Source of the DNA: Cognatundibacterium luofuense
GTDB lineage: Bacteria; Pseudomonadota; Gammaproteobacteria; Burkholderiales; Burkholderiaceae_D
Length of the DNA: 64,000 nucleotides
Assembly (NCBI RefSeq): GCF_018139685.1
Contig: NZ_JAGSPN010000019.1
Span: 1-64,000 of the forward strand
Direction of reading: 5' to 3'
In this document: one piece after another, positions 28,379 to 36,620 of the stretch
How the letters are laid out: each line of letters starts with the position of its first letter
Numbering within the stretch: the first letter of the stretch is position 1
Notes under the pieces: generated by a model
What the model saw: the letters and a program-made list of their open reading frames with translations, nothing else
The model's database searches: none
Told to the model about the DNA's origin: nothing
Program-made: the position numbers and the translations under genes

Positions 28379-29599
28379 ATGACTGAACGAAACCTCCCTG
28401 ATTTAAAAGCGGTTCTGATTGCCACCGGCCTGATTCTGACCCTGGCAATGGGCATTCGTCACGGCTTTGGCTTCTGGCTGCAACCGTTATCTGCCGCACA
28501 CGGCTGGACCCGCGAAACCTATTCCTCAGCGATGGCCTGGCAAAATCTGATGTGGGGTGCATTCGGGCCTCTGGCAGGCATCGCGATTGAACGGTTCGGT
28601 ACGATGAAAGTCGTTATCTTCGGTGCCTGTTGTTATGCCGGCGGATTGCTATGGATGGCCACGGTAAGTCATCCGGTGCTGTTTATCGCCGGCTCAGGCG
28701 TATTACTCGGAGCGGCGCTGGCGTGCACGGCTTTTGGCGCGGTCAGCGGCATTATCGGGCGTACTGCCCCGCTGGAAAAGCGTTCCTGGGCTTTCGGCAT
28801 TTCCTCCGCCGCCAGTTCGTTCGGACAATTCATGATGATGCCTGTGGAACAGTCCCTGATTACGCAGGCAGGCTGGCAAAATGCCTTTTTTCTGCTCGCG
28901 GCTGTTGTGATGATGCTCATGGTGCCAATGGCACTGCGCTTGCGTGAAGCACCGCGTGCTGCCAGTACCGGCAACGAGCAAAGCATCAGCGCTGCTATTC
29001 GTGAAGCCTTCGGGCACCGTTCATTTTTGCTGCTGACAGCGGGGTATTTTGTCTGCGGCTTTCAGGTTGTATTTATCGGTGTGCATATGCCGTCGTATCT
29101 TAAAGATCAGGGCATCACTGATGGCAGTATCGCGGTGACGGCACTGGCGCTGATCGGCTTGTTTAATATTTTCGGGTCGTATTACGCAGGTAAGCTCGGC
29201 GGTATCTATAAAAAGCCCTACCTGCTGTCCGGCATATACAGCGCGCGTACTGCAGTCATTGCACTGTTTTTACTGGCTCCGCTGACTTCTTATTCCGTAT
29301 ATTTATTTTCTGCAGCGATGGGCTTACTGTGGCTGTCAACCGTACCGCTGACCAATGGCGTGATTGCCGGTATTTTCGGTGTGCGGTATTTATCAATGCT
29401 GTCCGGCTTTGTGTTCTTTTCGCATCAGCTGGGAAGTTTTTCCGGTGTCTGGCTCGGCGGTTATTTATACACCCGTTTTGGTTCATACAATGTGGTGTGG
29501 GGAATTACTCTGGCGCTGGGTATTTTCGCCGCCCTGATTAATCTGCCAGTCAGTGAAAAACCCTTATCGCGTATGAATGCTGCGCCGCAAAACTCCTGA
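28379..29599 (+). CDS. MFS transporter (monocarboxylate/oxalate-formate-like)
   Basis: 406 residues, twelve predicted membrane helices, cytoplasmic loops typical of the major facilitator superfamily. It starts MTERNLPDLKAVLIATG. Helix 1 holds GIRHGFGFWLQPLSAAHGWTR, a pattern common in the monocarboxylate/oxalate-formate branch. The frame is open from 28091, but ATG 28379 fits the family N-terminus. The upstream part would overlap the Ada-AlkA gene on the other strand. Substrate unknown. A 41-residue membrane microprotein gene follows on the same strand 23 bp later. Confidence 0.85.
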   Translation: MTERNLPDLKAVLIATGLILTLAMGIRHGFGFWLQPLSAAHGWTRETYSSAMAWQNLMWGAFGPLAGIAIERFGTMKVVIFGACCYAGGLLWMATVSHPVLFIAGSGVLLGAALACTAFGAVSGIIGRTAPLEKRSWAFGISSAASSFGQFMMMPVEQSLITQAGWQNAFFLLAAVVMMLMVPMALRLREAPRAASTGNEQSISAAIREAFGHRSFLLLTAGYFVCGFQVVFIGVHMPSYLKDQGITDGSIAVTALALIGLFNIFGSYYAGKLGGIYKKPYLLSGIYSARTAVIALFLLAPLTSYSVYLFSAAMGLLWLSTVPLTNGVIAGIFGVRYLSMLSGFVFFSHQLGSFSGVWLGGYLYTRFGSYNVVWGITLALGIFAALINLPVSEKPLSRMNAAPQNS

Positions 29600-29622
29600 C
29601 AGTTCAATTTTATTGTAACGGT

Positions 29623-29748
29623 ATGCGCCCGCTCCTGTTTCGCTTGCTGCTTGCTTTACTGACGGCTTCATTGCTGATAATGATTTTTTGCGCTTATCTG
29701 CGTCCGGAATTTTTGCTGGATACCGTGAACCGGTTTATGATGTGCTGA
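29623..29748 (+). CDS. 41-residue single-pass membrane microprotein
   Basis: ATG 29623 to TGA 29748, 41 codons. A basic start (MRPLLFR) is followed by a long hydrophobic helix of about 20 residues, then a conserved-looking tail YLRPEFLLDTVNRF ending MMC. The form (short helix, then xPEF-x-xDxxNR and a terminal Cys) reminds me of small uncharacterised membrane proteins found in other betaproteobacteria. That is from memory, not from a search. It begins 23 bp after the MFS stop and may be co-transcribed with it. The ribosome site is poor. It was too short for automated ORF listing. Confidence 0.5.
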   Translation: MRPLLFRLLLALLTASLLIMIFCAYLRPEFLLDTVNRFMMC

Positions 29749-29815
29749 TTTCCTCACCAGAAAAAGTTCCGGCAAAAAATTATCATTTAATATATTATTT
29801 ACACTTGATTTTTCC

Positions 29816-31966
29816 ATGAAAAAAAACCTGCTCATGCTTGTCTGCTCCGCACTGGCTGTTCAATCCGGCATTGCTGCCGATGCCCCGAAGGGACCTGTGA
29901 ATACAGGGCGGCTTGCTGCGACCAGCACCAAAGCGAATCCTCTGCTGGCGGCAAGCCGTCTGCCATATGGTTTTCCTGAATTTGACAAAATCCGCAATGA
30001 GCATTTCGCACCTGCATTTGAAATTGGCTTAAAGCAACACAGCGCAGAAATCCGCCAGATCGCGGAAAACAAAGTCAGCCCGTCATTTGAAAACACCATC
30101 GTTGCGCTGGAACGTTCCGGTCGCTTGCTGACACGGGTGGAATCCATCTTCTCGAATCTGACGGCAACCAACACCAATCCGGTGCTGGAGCAATTATCCG
30201 TAGAACTGGCACCGAAGCTGTCTGCGCATCAGGATCAGATCACCTTAAACGGCAAACTGTTTGAACGTATCGCCGCGCTGTATCAGCAACGCGAACAATT
30301 GGGGCTGGACGCTGAATCTCTGCGTTTGCTGGAGCGTTATTACACCGACTTCGTACGCGCCGGTGCAAAACTGAATGCGGAACAAAAAGAAAAACTGAAG
30401 TCCCTGAACAGCCAGCTGGCAACGCTGGGCACCCGCTTCAGCCAGAACGTGCTGAAAGAAACCAACGCGTCTGCGCTGGTGGTGGATACCCGTGAAGAAC
30501 TGAAAGGCTTGTCTGATTCTGAAATCCAGACTGCCGCTGCGACTGCTAAAAGCCGCGGACTGGATGGCAAATTCGTCATTCCTCTGATGAACACCACCGG
30601 CCAGCCTTTGCTGGCAACGCTGGAAAACCGCCAGACCCGTCAGCGTCTGTACGAAGCTTCCGTGAATCGTGGCAGCCACGGCGGCAGCTTTGATAACCGT
30701 CAGGTGGCGATTGATCTGGCAAAACTGCGTGCCGAACGTGCGCAATTACTGGGTTATCCGAATTACGCAGCCTATGGTCTGCAATCTGAAACGGCAAAAA
30801 CACCGGAAGCTGTCAACAATATGCTGGGCCAGCTGGCACCGGCAGCGGTGAAAAATGCCCGTGCAGAAGCTGCAGAACTGCAAAAACTGATCGATGCGCA
30901 ACAGGGTGGTTTTCAGCTGGCAGCCTGGGACTGGGCGTATTACACCGAGCAGTTACGTAAAGCACGCTATGCTTTCGATGACAGTCAGCTGCGTCCGTAT
31001 TTCGAGCTGAACAATGTGCTGGAAAACGGTGTGTTCTTTGCCGCGACCAAGCTGTACGGCATCACCTTCAAAGAGCGCAAAGACTTACCGGTCTACCATC
31101 CGAGCGTCCGCGTATATGAAATTTCTGACCGCGACGGCAAACCGATGGCGCTGTTCATCGCAGACATGTATGCCCGCGACAGCAAACGCGGTGGCGCGTG
31201 GATGAACAGTTACGCCGAACAAGCCGATCTGTTTGGTTATAAGCCGATTATTGCGAACCATCTCAATATTCCGCAGCCACCGGCAGGCGAAGCAACACTG
31301 CTGACCATGGATGAAGTACGTACTGCCTTCCACGAATTCGGTCATGCACTGCACGGTTTGTTCTCGAAAGTCCGTTATCCGCGCTTCTCCGGCACCAATG
31401 TACCGCGTGACTTTGTAGAATACCCTTCGCAAGTCAATGAAATGTGGGCGACCTGGCCGGAAGTGCTGACCAATTACGCCAAGCATTATCAGAGCGGGCA
31501 AGTGATTCCGCAAAACCTGCTGGATAAAGTCAGTGCTGCCTCGCGCTTCAATCAGGGGTTTGCAACTACGGAATACATCGCAGCCTCGCTGCTGGATCAG
31601 CGCTGGCATCAGATCAGCGCCGATGCCATTCCTTCGGATGCACTGGCGTTTGAACAGCAGGCACTGAAGCAAATGGGCGCGGATTTCGCACCGGTGCCAC
31701 CACGCTACCGCACCACTTATTTCTCGCACATTTTCGGCGGCGGCTATTCTGCCGGCTATTACGCCTATCTGTGGAGTGAAGTGCTGGATGCCGACACGGT
31801 CGAATGGTTCAAGGAAAACGGTGGCCTGACCCGTAAAAACGGTGACTGGTTCCGTGAAAAACTGTTGTCACGCGGTGGCAGCATCGACCCGATGGAATCA
31901 TTCCGTCAGTTCCGTGGACGTGATCCGAAAATCCAGCCATTGCTGGAACGCCGCGGTCTGCAATAA
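29816..31966 (+). CDS. Exported M3-family peptidyl-dipeptidase (Dcp-like)
   Basis: 716 residues. The first 21 residues form a signal peptide (MKKNLLMLVCSALAVQSGIAA), so it should act in the periplasm. A long helical N-terminal half includes LNAEQKEKLKSLNSQLATLGTRFSQN, typical of the M3A Dcp branch. The zinc motif FHEFGHALHG has HEFGH at about 506-510. The substrate loop HIFGGGYSAGYYAYLWSEVLDAD is near the C-terminus. It releases C-terminal dipeptides from oligopeptides, which the POT transporter could take up. No strong ribosome site is visible before the ATG. Confidence 0.95.
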   Translation: MKKNLLMLVCSALAVQSGIAADAPKGPVNTGRLAATSTKANPLLAASRLPYGFPEFDKIRNEHFAPAFEIGLKQHSAEIRQIAENKVSPSFENTIVALERSGRLLTRVESIFSNLTATNTNPVLEQLSVELAPKLSAHQDQITLNGKLFERIAALYQQREQLGLDAESLRLLERYYTDFVRAGAKLNAEQKEKLKSLNSQLATLGTRFSQNVLKETNASALVVDTREELKGLSDSEIQTAAATAKSRGLDGKFVIPLMNTTGQPLLATLENRQTRQRLYEASVNRGSHGGSFDNRQVAIDLAKLRAERAQLLGYPNYAAYGLQSETAKTPEAVNNMLGQLAPAAVKNARAEAAELQKLIDAQQGGFQLAAWDWAYYTEQLRKARYAFDDSQLRPYFELNNVLENGVFFAATKLYGITFKERKDLPVYHPSVRVYEISDRDGKPMALFIADMYARDSKRGGAWMNSYAEQADLFGYKPIIANHLNIPQPPAGEATLLTMDEVRTAFHEFGHALHGLFSKVRYPRFSGTNVPRDFVEYPSQVNEMWATWPEVLTNYAKHYQSGQVIPQNLLDKVSAASRFNQGFATTEYIAASLLDQRWHQISADAIPSDALAFEQQALKQMGADFAPVPPRYRTTYFSHIFGGGYSAGYYAYLWSEVLDADTVEWFKENGGLTRKNGDWFREKLLSRGGSIDPMESFRQFRGRDPKIQPLLERRGLQ

Positions 31967-32007
31967 GCCGCGCGCTGCGCCGCAGATGCGCAGTGAAAAG
32001 GCAAGCA

Positions 32008-32037
32008 AGGGAGAGCAAATGCTCTCCCTTTTTATTT
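32008..32037 (+). terminator. Terminator after M3 peptidase
   Basis: Stem AGGGAGAGCA/TGCTCTCCCT with a two-base centre, followed by TTTTTATTTT. Confidence 0.88.
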
Positions 32038-32130
32038 TCAGCAGCCATCCGGCGATGCTGCCCTCTCCCGCTCGCCAACACCGGCAAGTCAGCCTTCACC
32101 CTCTGGTAACGGACAACACAACACCCGTCA

Positions 32131-32242
32131 TTATGCAGCTATCCGCATTTGCATTTTACGGAGAGCCGGACTTTCTGCCGACGACTGCCGGATCGCTATG
32201 CCAGAATCCGCATTCAGGGCTTTTTGGGACCTGAAAATGGCC
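32131..32242 (+). repeat. Dispersed intergenic repeat, copy B
   Basis: Begins TTATGCA; the core CCGGACTTTCTGCCGAC starts at 32166. It aligns with copies A, C and D along its length. Its micro-ORF (ATG 32133) is the longest of the set. Confidence 0.75.
32133..32234 (+). other. Micro-ORF in repeat copy B (33 codons)
   Basis: ATG 32133, TGA 32232. It starts MQLSAFAFYGE, then PDFLPTTAGSLC, then QNPHSGLFGT. Compared with copy A, the three nucleotide changes inside the PDFLPTTAGSLC block all fall at third codon positions. No clear ribosome-binding site. Confidence 0.3.
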
Positions 32243-32327
32243 ATTCATGCTGCCAGCAGCGCTTGTCCCGCCACCAGCGAAACACAAGTACGCCTAACCG
32301 CAATACAGCCCCGCAAAGGCACACAAC

Positions 32328-32346
32328 AGCCCGCTGGGCTTTTTTT
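32328..32346 (+). terminator. Small terminator-like hairpin
   Basis: AGCCC/GGGCT with a three-base loop and seven T. It could be a backup terminator for plus-strand transcripts crossing repeat copy B. Confidence 0.5.
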
Positions 32347-32430
32347 CGATGCGGACAAGGGTTTTTCTACTGAGTCGCAGAAGCAAGCTGAAAAGGCGGC
32401 TTTGATGAACTGATCACGGACTTGTCTGCA

Positions 32431-32463
32431 AAAAGCAAAACGCCCGGCAGATACCGGGCGTTT
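32431..32463 (-). terminator. Terminator after small TonB-domain gene
   Basis: Stem AAACGCCCGG/CCGGGCGTTT. On the minus strand it is followed by a T-rich tract, 54 bp past the stop. Confidence 0.85.
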
Positions 32464-32517
32464 CCACTGATCCTGCAGCATCGCACCGGCTATACCAGTG
32501 CAATGCCATTCACCGGA

Positions 32518-32862
32518 TTACTCCAGTTTCCAGACGAAATCCACTTTCGTCCACATTTGCTCTGCTTTGCCGTCTTTCGTACCCGGCTTGAATTTACACT
32601 GGCTCAGTGCCTGCAGCGCAGCTTTGTCCAGACTCTTGGAGCCACTGCTTTTGTCAACGCGTGACTCAGACACTTTACCGTCAGTACCCACCAGAAAACC
32701 CATGGTGACAGTACCTGTTTCTTCATTCATCAGCGCCGCTTTCGGATATTTCGGCGGATCGCAGGATTTGTTATCCATCACTGGCGACGTTTCCGCTGCC
32801 ATAACAGAACCTGCAGCAACCAGTAATAAAGCTGAGAGTATGGAAGAGAGCATCGGTTTCAT
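32518..32862 (-). CDS. Small periplasmic TonB C-terminal-domain protein
   Basis: 114 residues. A signal peptide (LLLVAAGSVMAAE) is followed directly by a TonB C-terminal domain: PPKYPKAALMNEETGTVTMGFLVGTDGKVSESRVDKSSGSKSLDKAALQALSQCKF. The proline-rich periplasmic linker and the ExbB-interacting membrane anchor of true TonB are absent, so it probably cannot energise receptors alone. Two cysteines (in SCDPP and QCKF) may form a disulfide. It is monocistronic. It may be a soluble TonB-box-binding or decoy protein. Its role is inference only. Confidence 0.8.
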   Translation of the reverse strand: MKPMLSSILSALLLVAAGSVMAAETSPVMDNKSCDPPKYPKAALMNEETGTVTMGFLVGTDGKVSESRVDKSSGSKSLDKAALQALSQCKFKPGTKDGKAEQMWTKVDFVWKLE

Positions 32863-32912
32863 GATTCAGTTCTTTTCGTTAGCCATCAATCAAGTCAGGA
32901 AGGAATTACAGC

Positions 32913-34646
32913 TCAGAACTCTTCCCATTCATCATCTGCCTGCGCTTTTTTCGCAGCCGGCTTTGCCGCTGGCAGAGACCTTACAGTATCCGCCTTTGCC
33001 TTCGGACGAACAACAGGTTCTGCACGGCGTGTTGCGCTTGCAACAGACGGTGCCGGTGTACGGATCTGATGATCCGCAGCGCCCAGTTTAAACACGCTGA
33101 CCACTTTCGCCAGTTCAGCGGCCTGATCCTGCAGACTTTGCGCAGCGGCTGCTGCTTCTTCCACCAGTGCCGCATTTTGCTGAGTCACACCATCCATCTC
33201 AATAATGGCATGGTTAACCTGTTCAATACCTGCGCTTTGCTCCTGACTCGCTGCAGTAATTTCCGCAATGATGTCTGTCACATGTTTAACGCTGCTGACA
33301 ACCTGATCAATCGTCACACCGGCTTGTCCAACCAGTTTAGTACCGACTTCGACTTTCTCAACCGATGTATCGATCAGCGTCTTAATTTCTTTTGCCGCTG
33401 CTGCACTGCGTTGTGCCAGACTGCGGACTTCCGCCGCCACCACAGCAAATCCGCGACCTTGCTCACCGGCACGCGCAGCTTCCACCGCTGCGTTCAGCGC
33501 CAGAATATTGGTCTGGAACGCAATGCCGTCGATCACACTGATGATATCAACAATCTTTTTAGACGATTCGTTGATCGAGCCCATGGTTTCAACCACTTCA
33601 GCCACCACAACACCGCCCTGACGCGCCACTTCAGATGCCGAAGCAGCCAGCTGATTCGCTTCGCGTGCATTGTCCGCATTCTGTTTCACAGTGGAAGTCA
33701 GTTCGCGCATGGAAGATGTGGTTTTTTCCAGCGAGCTTGCCTGCTGTTCAGTGCGGGAAGACAAATCCAGGTTACCGGTGGCGATTTCGCTGGACGCGGT
33801 CGCGATGGTATCCGTACCCATACGAACCTGCGCAACGATATTCACCAGACTGTCGCGCATTTTTTTCATTTCGAAAATCAGGCTGCCCTGGTCGTTGTGC
33901 GCAACTTCGATCGGTGCAGTCAGTTCACCTGCAGCAATCTGGCCAGCAATTTGTGCTGCATATTCAGGTTCGCCGCCCAGCTGTTTCAGCAGACTGCGGC
34001 TGATCACATAAGCAGCTACTGCGCCACCGGCTACAGCCAGTGCGCCGAGAATCAGCATCATGATCGTGGCAGATTTGAATTCAGCACTGGCTTGTTCCGC
34101 CACGCTGGTGTTCAGTTTATCTTCCAGATCCACCAGCTCATCCAGAGAATCCAGCCACGCCTGCTGCACAGGACGCACTTTTTTGATCAGGGTGATGGTC
34201 GCAACTTCCGGATTATTTGCCAGCCCCAGTTCCTGGGCTTTTGCCGGCAGGGATGCAGCTGCAGATTCTTTTTCCTTCAGCTTATCCAGCAAGGCTTTCT
34301 TTTCCGGATGCGAAGAACCTTCGTTCTGAATCAGCTTGATCAGCTTATCGTTCGCTTCCGCGTATTTTTTGGTCTGATCTGCAATTTTTGCCAGATCTTT
34401 TTCCATGTCAGCAGCGTCATTCAGCAGCGTCAGGTTGCGCAGAGAGACCATGCGGTCATACACAATCGCGCGCATATCAATCGCGAGACGTGTCTCAACG
34501 TTACTGACATTCACAATGCGCTCCAGACGTCCCTGAATCTGGGACATACGCATAATGCCAACCACTGTCACTGCTACCAGAAAAGCTAATACCAGAGCAA
34601 ATCCAAGCCCCAGACGCTTACTCACCGTCATATTCGAGAAATTCAT
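32913..34646 (-). CDS. Methyl-accepting chemotaxis protein with CheR-tethering tail
   Basis: 577 residues. Helix 1 at about 10-30 ([20 protein letters not shown]). The periplasmic four-helix-bundle sensor covers about 35-190, with [16 protein letters not shown] typical of the 4HB_MCP domain. Helix 2 is at about 193-215, followed by HAMP, the signalling coiled coil with [21 protein letters not shown] and a long Ala/Pro/Lys linker. It ends DDEWEEF, matching the WxxF pentapeptide that docks CheR/CheB. It is the only one of the three receptors here with this tail, so it may act as the high-abundance receptor assisting methylation of the others. Confidence 0.94.
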   Translation of the reverse strand: MNFSNMTVSKRLGLGFALVLAFLVAVTVVGIMRMSQIQGRLERIVNVSNVETRLAIDMRAIVYDRMVSLRNLTLLNDAADMEKDLAKIADQTKKYAEANDKLIKLIQNEGSSHPEKKALLDKLKEKESAAASLPAKAQELGLANNPEVATITLIKKVRPVQQAWLDSLDELVDLEDKLNTSVAEQASAEFKSATIMMLILGALAVAGGAVAAYVISRSLLKQLGGEPEYAAQIAGQIAAGELTAPIEVAHNDQGSLIFEMKKMRDSLVNIVAQVRMGTDTIATASSEIATGNLDLSSRTEQQASSLEKTTSSMRELTSTVKQNADNAREANQLAASASEVARQGGVVVAEVVETMGSINESSKKIVDIISVIDGIAFQTNILALNAAVEAARAGEQGRGFAVVAAEVRSLAQRSAAAAKEIKTLIDTSVEKVEVGTKLVGQAGVTIDQVVSSVKHVTDIIAEITAASQEQSAGIEQVNHAIIEMDGVTQQNAALVEEAAAAAQSLQDQAAELAKVVSVFKLGAADHQIRTPAPSVASATRRAEPVVRPKAKADTVRSLPAAKPAAKKAQADDEWEEF

Positions 34647-35138
34647 GTACTTGACTGTTATGAAATAAGTTAAAACAAAATCCCGCTACCAAAGCGCGGT
34701 TGCTTACCATCGCTTTGTGTAAAACGCTATACCTGCAGAATAGGTTTTATATTGCGCTACCGGGAACAAGCAGAAATTGACAGGTACAGGTTGGAAATAT
34801 ACTTTAATTTTGCTCAACAGCAACGGGTTTTTCGGAAATTTCAACTGCTTTTACTTCTTTTCACAGAATATTGCCTTGCTGAATTTTCTGGCAGCGCATC
34901 ATTAATAAAAAGAGATTTCCAAAACACAACAAAACATTTCGCTGCGAGCCGGAACTTCACAAAATTTAATTTGCAGACATGGCGCTTTTCAGGCATCTGC
35001 ACACGGTTCACCGGACGATTGATAGCCTCTATCATATATTTGATATAGCGCAATCTTTTCAGGATGTTAGTCTTCCGTTATGAATAGTGCATTTCTGTCA
35101 GCAGTGCGCATACACAACACATTTCATCCGGAGTTGCG
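34647..35138. other. Divergent intergenic region, chemoreceptor / xdh operon
   Basis: 491 bp, AT-rich, with no gene. It contains promoters for both sides. The only structure noted is a short inverted repeat TATCA-N6-TGATA at 35030-35045, about 95 bp before xdhA. Confidence 0.45.
35030..35045. promoter_or_regulatory. Possible operator upstream of xdhA
   Basis: TATCA and TGATA arms with a six-base spacer, inside a larger AT-rich block bounded by CTAT and ATAG. The position suits a regulator of purine catabolism, but the arms are short and could be chance in AT-rich DNA. Confidence 0.25.
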
Positions 35139-36620
35139 ATGTCCGCCCCGATTCGGTTTTTCCATGCCAGCCAGTTACATACCGTCTCTGATCAGCCGGT
35201 AACCCGTACCCTATTACAATATCTGAGAGAAGACTCCCATTGCACTTCAGTCAAGGAAGGTTGTGCAGAAGGAGACTGCGGTGCCTGCACCGTGGTGGTC
35301 GGGGAACTCAGAAACGGCGCACTGCAGATGCGCTCCGCGAACGCCTGCCTGCTACCGCTGGCGTCGTTGCATGGCAAAGCCGTTTTCACGGCTGATCAGC
35401 TGGGCAGCCGCGAAGCGCCGCATCCGTTACAGGAAGCGATGGTCAGCTGTCACGGCTCGCAATGCGGATTCTGCACGCCGGGTTTCATGATGTCGATGTG
35501 GAGCATCTACCTGCAACGCGCAGACCGGGGAACACCGGCTACGCGCCCCGAAATTCAGCGCGCCTTGTCGGGAAATCTGTGCCGCTGTACAGGATACCGC
35601 CCGATTATTGATGCAATGCAAGTCGCAGAAAGCATGCCGGAGCGGTCATTTGACCGGCAAGCGCTGGCGACCAGGCTTGCTGGCATCGCGGAAGAAGATC
35701 ACTTTCATTACAGCGCGCAACAGCAACACTGGCATGCACCGCGGACGCTGGATACCTTGTTAACGCTGCGCAAGGACATGCCGGATGCAACGCTGATCGC
35801 TGGCTCTACGGATATCGGCTTATGGATTACCAAGCAATTCCGCGCACTCGGCGATTTTATTTCCGTCGCAAACGTTGATGTTTTACATCAGTGCTGCCGC
35901 AAAGAAGACGAAATACAGATAGGCGCAGCAGTTTCTGTCGAACAGGCTTACCGTACCTGCCTGGATGAATATCCGGAACTGGCTGAGCTGGCCGACCGTT
36001 TTGCTTCTTTGCCAGTCAGAAATGCCGGTACGCTGGGCGGAAATATCGCCAACGGTTCGCCGATCGGAGACTCGATGCCATGGCTGATCGCATTAGGTGC
36101 CCGCATCGAACTCGCGAGTATTAACGGAACACGACAAATTCCGCTGGAAGCGTTTTATACCGGTTACCGGCAAAAAGATTTGCGTCCGGAAGAAGTCGTC
36201 ACCCGGATTCTGATTCCGCTACGCGCAAAAGACCGTTTATTCCGGGTTTGGAAAATTTCCAAACGTATTGATCAGGACATTTCAGCAGTTTGTATCGCTC
36301 TTTCCGCAACACTGGCCGACGGACATTTGCATGATGTACGGATCGGCGCCGGTGGCGTCGCCGCAATTCCGGCACGGGCGCGACAGACCGAAGCTGTCAT
36401 CGAAGGCAAGTTGTGGGACCAGGCAACACTGGAACAAGCCTGCACTGCCATTACCGATGAGTTCAGCCCGATTTCCGATATGCGGGCAAGTGCTGCTTAT
36501 CGCCGTCAGTTGTGTGCAAATCTGCTCAGAAGATTCTGGCTGGAAACCAGTCCGTTTTCGGAAGCAAAAGACGCCGCATTGTCACTGACTGCCTATGCAG
36601 CCGCAGGAGAGCAGCAATGA
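35139..36620 (+). CDS. xdhA: Xanthine dehydrogenase small subunit (iron-sulfur/FAD)
   Basis: 493 residues. It carries electrons from the molybdenum site to NAD during oxidation of hypoxanthine and xanthine to urate. The plant-type 2Fe-2S cluster uses Cys42, 47, 50 and 70 (EGCAEGDCGAC). The second 2Fe-2S cluster uses Cys109, 112, 148 and 150 (CGFCTPGF, GNLCRCTGYRP). FAD binding follows from about 200 (ATLIAGSTDIGLWITKQ, then RNAGTLGGNIANGSPIGD). CCGGAG lies six bases before the ATG. Its stop overlaps the xdhB start (ATGA), showing translational coupling. Confidence 0.96.
   Translation: MSAPIRFFHASQLHTVSDQPVTRTLLQYLREDSHCTSVKEGCAEGDCGACTVVVGELRNGALQMRSANACLLPLASLHGKAVFTADQLGSREAPHPLQEAMVSCHGSQCGFCTPGFMMSMWSIYLQRADRGTPATRPEIQRALSGNLCRCTGYRPIIDAMQVAESMPERSFDRQALATRLAGIAEEDHFHYSAQQQHWHAPRTLDTLLTLRKDMPDATLIAGSTDIGLWITKQFRALGDFISVANVDVLHQCCRKEDEIQIGAAVSVEQAYRTCLDEYPELAELADRFASLPVRNAGTLGGNIANGSPIGDSMPWLIALGARIELASINGTRQIPLEAFYTGYRQKDLRPEEVVTRILIPLRAKDRLFRVWKISKRIDQDISAVCIALSATLADGHLHDVRIGAGGVAAIPARARQTEAVIEGKLWDQATLEQACTAITDEFSPISDMRASAAYRRQLCANLLRRFWLETSPFSEAKDAALSLTAYAAAGEQQ

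Larger units (their letters stand above)
31967..32517. other. Convergent intergenic region with three hairpins and repeat copy B
   Basis: 550 bp without a full-size gene between the M3 peptidase (plus) and the small TonB-domain gene (minus). It carries a terminator at 32008-32037, repeat copy B at 32131-32242, a plus-strand terminator-like hairpin at 32328-32346 and the minus-strand terminator at 32431-32463. Confidence 0.6.

Noticed and set aside
33069-34589. 506-codon open frame on the plus strand
   Set aside because: Antisense to the chemoreceptor at 32913-34646. Composition is typical of an antisense frame of a helical repeat gene.
34647-35138. Purine riboswitch before xdhA
   Set aside because: Considered because the operon degrades purines, but no three-way-junction pattern with conserved loop sequences was found.
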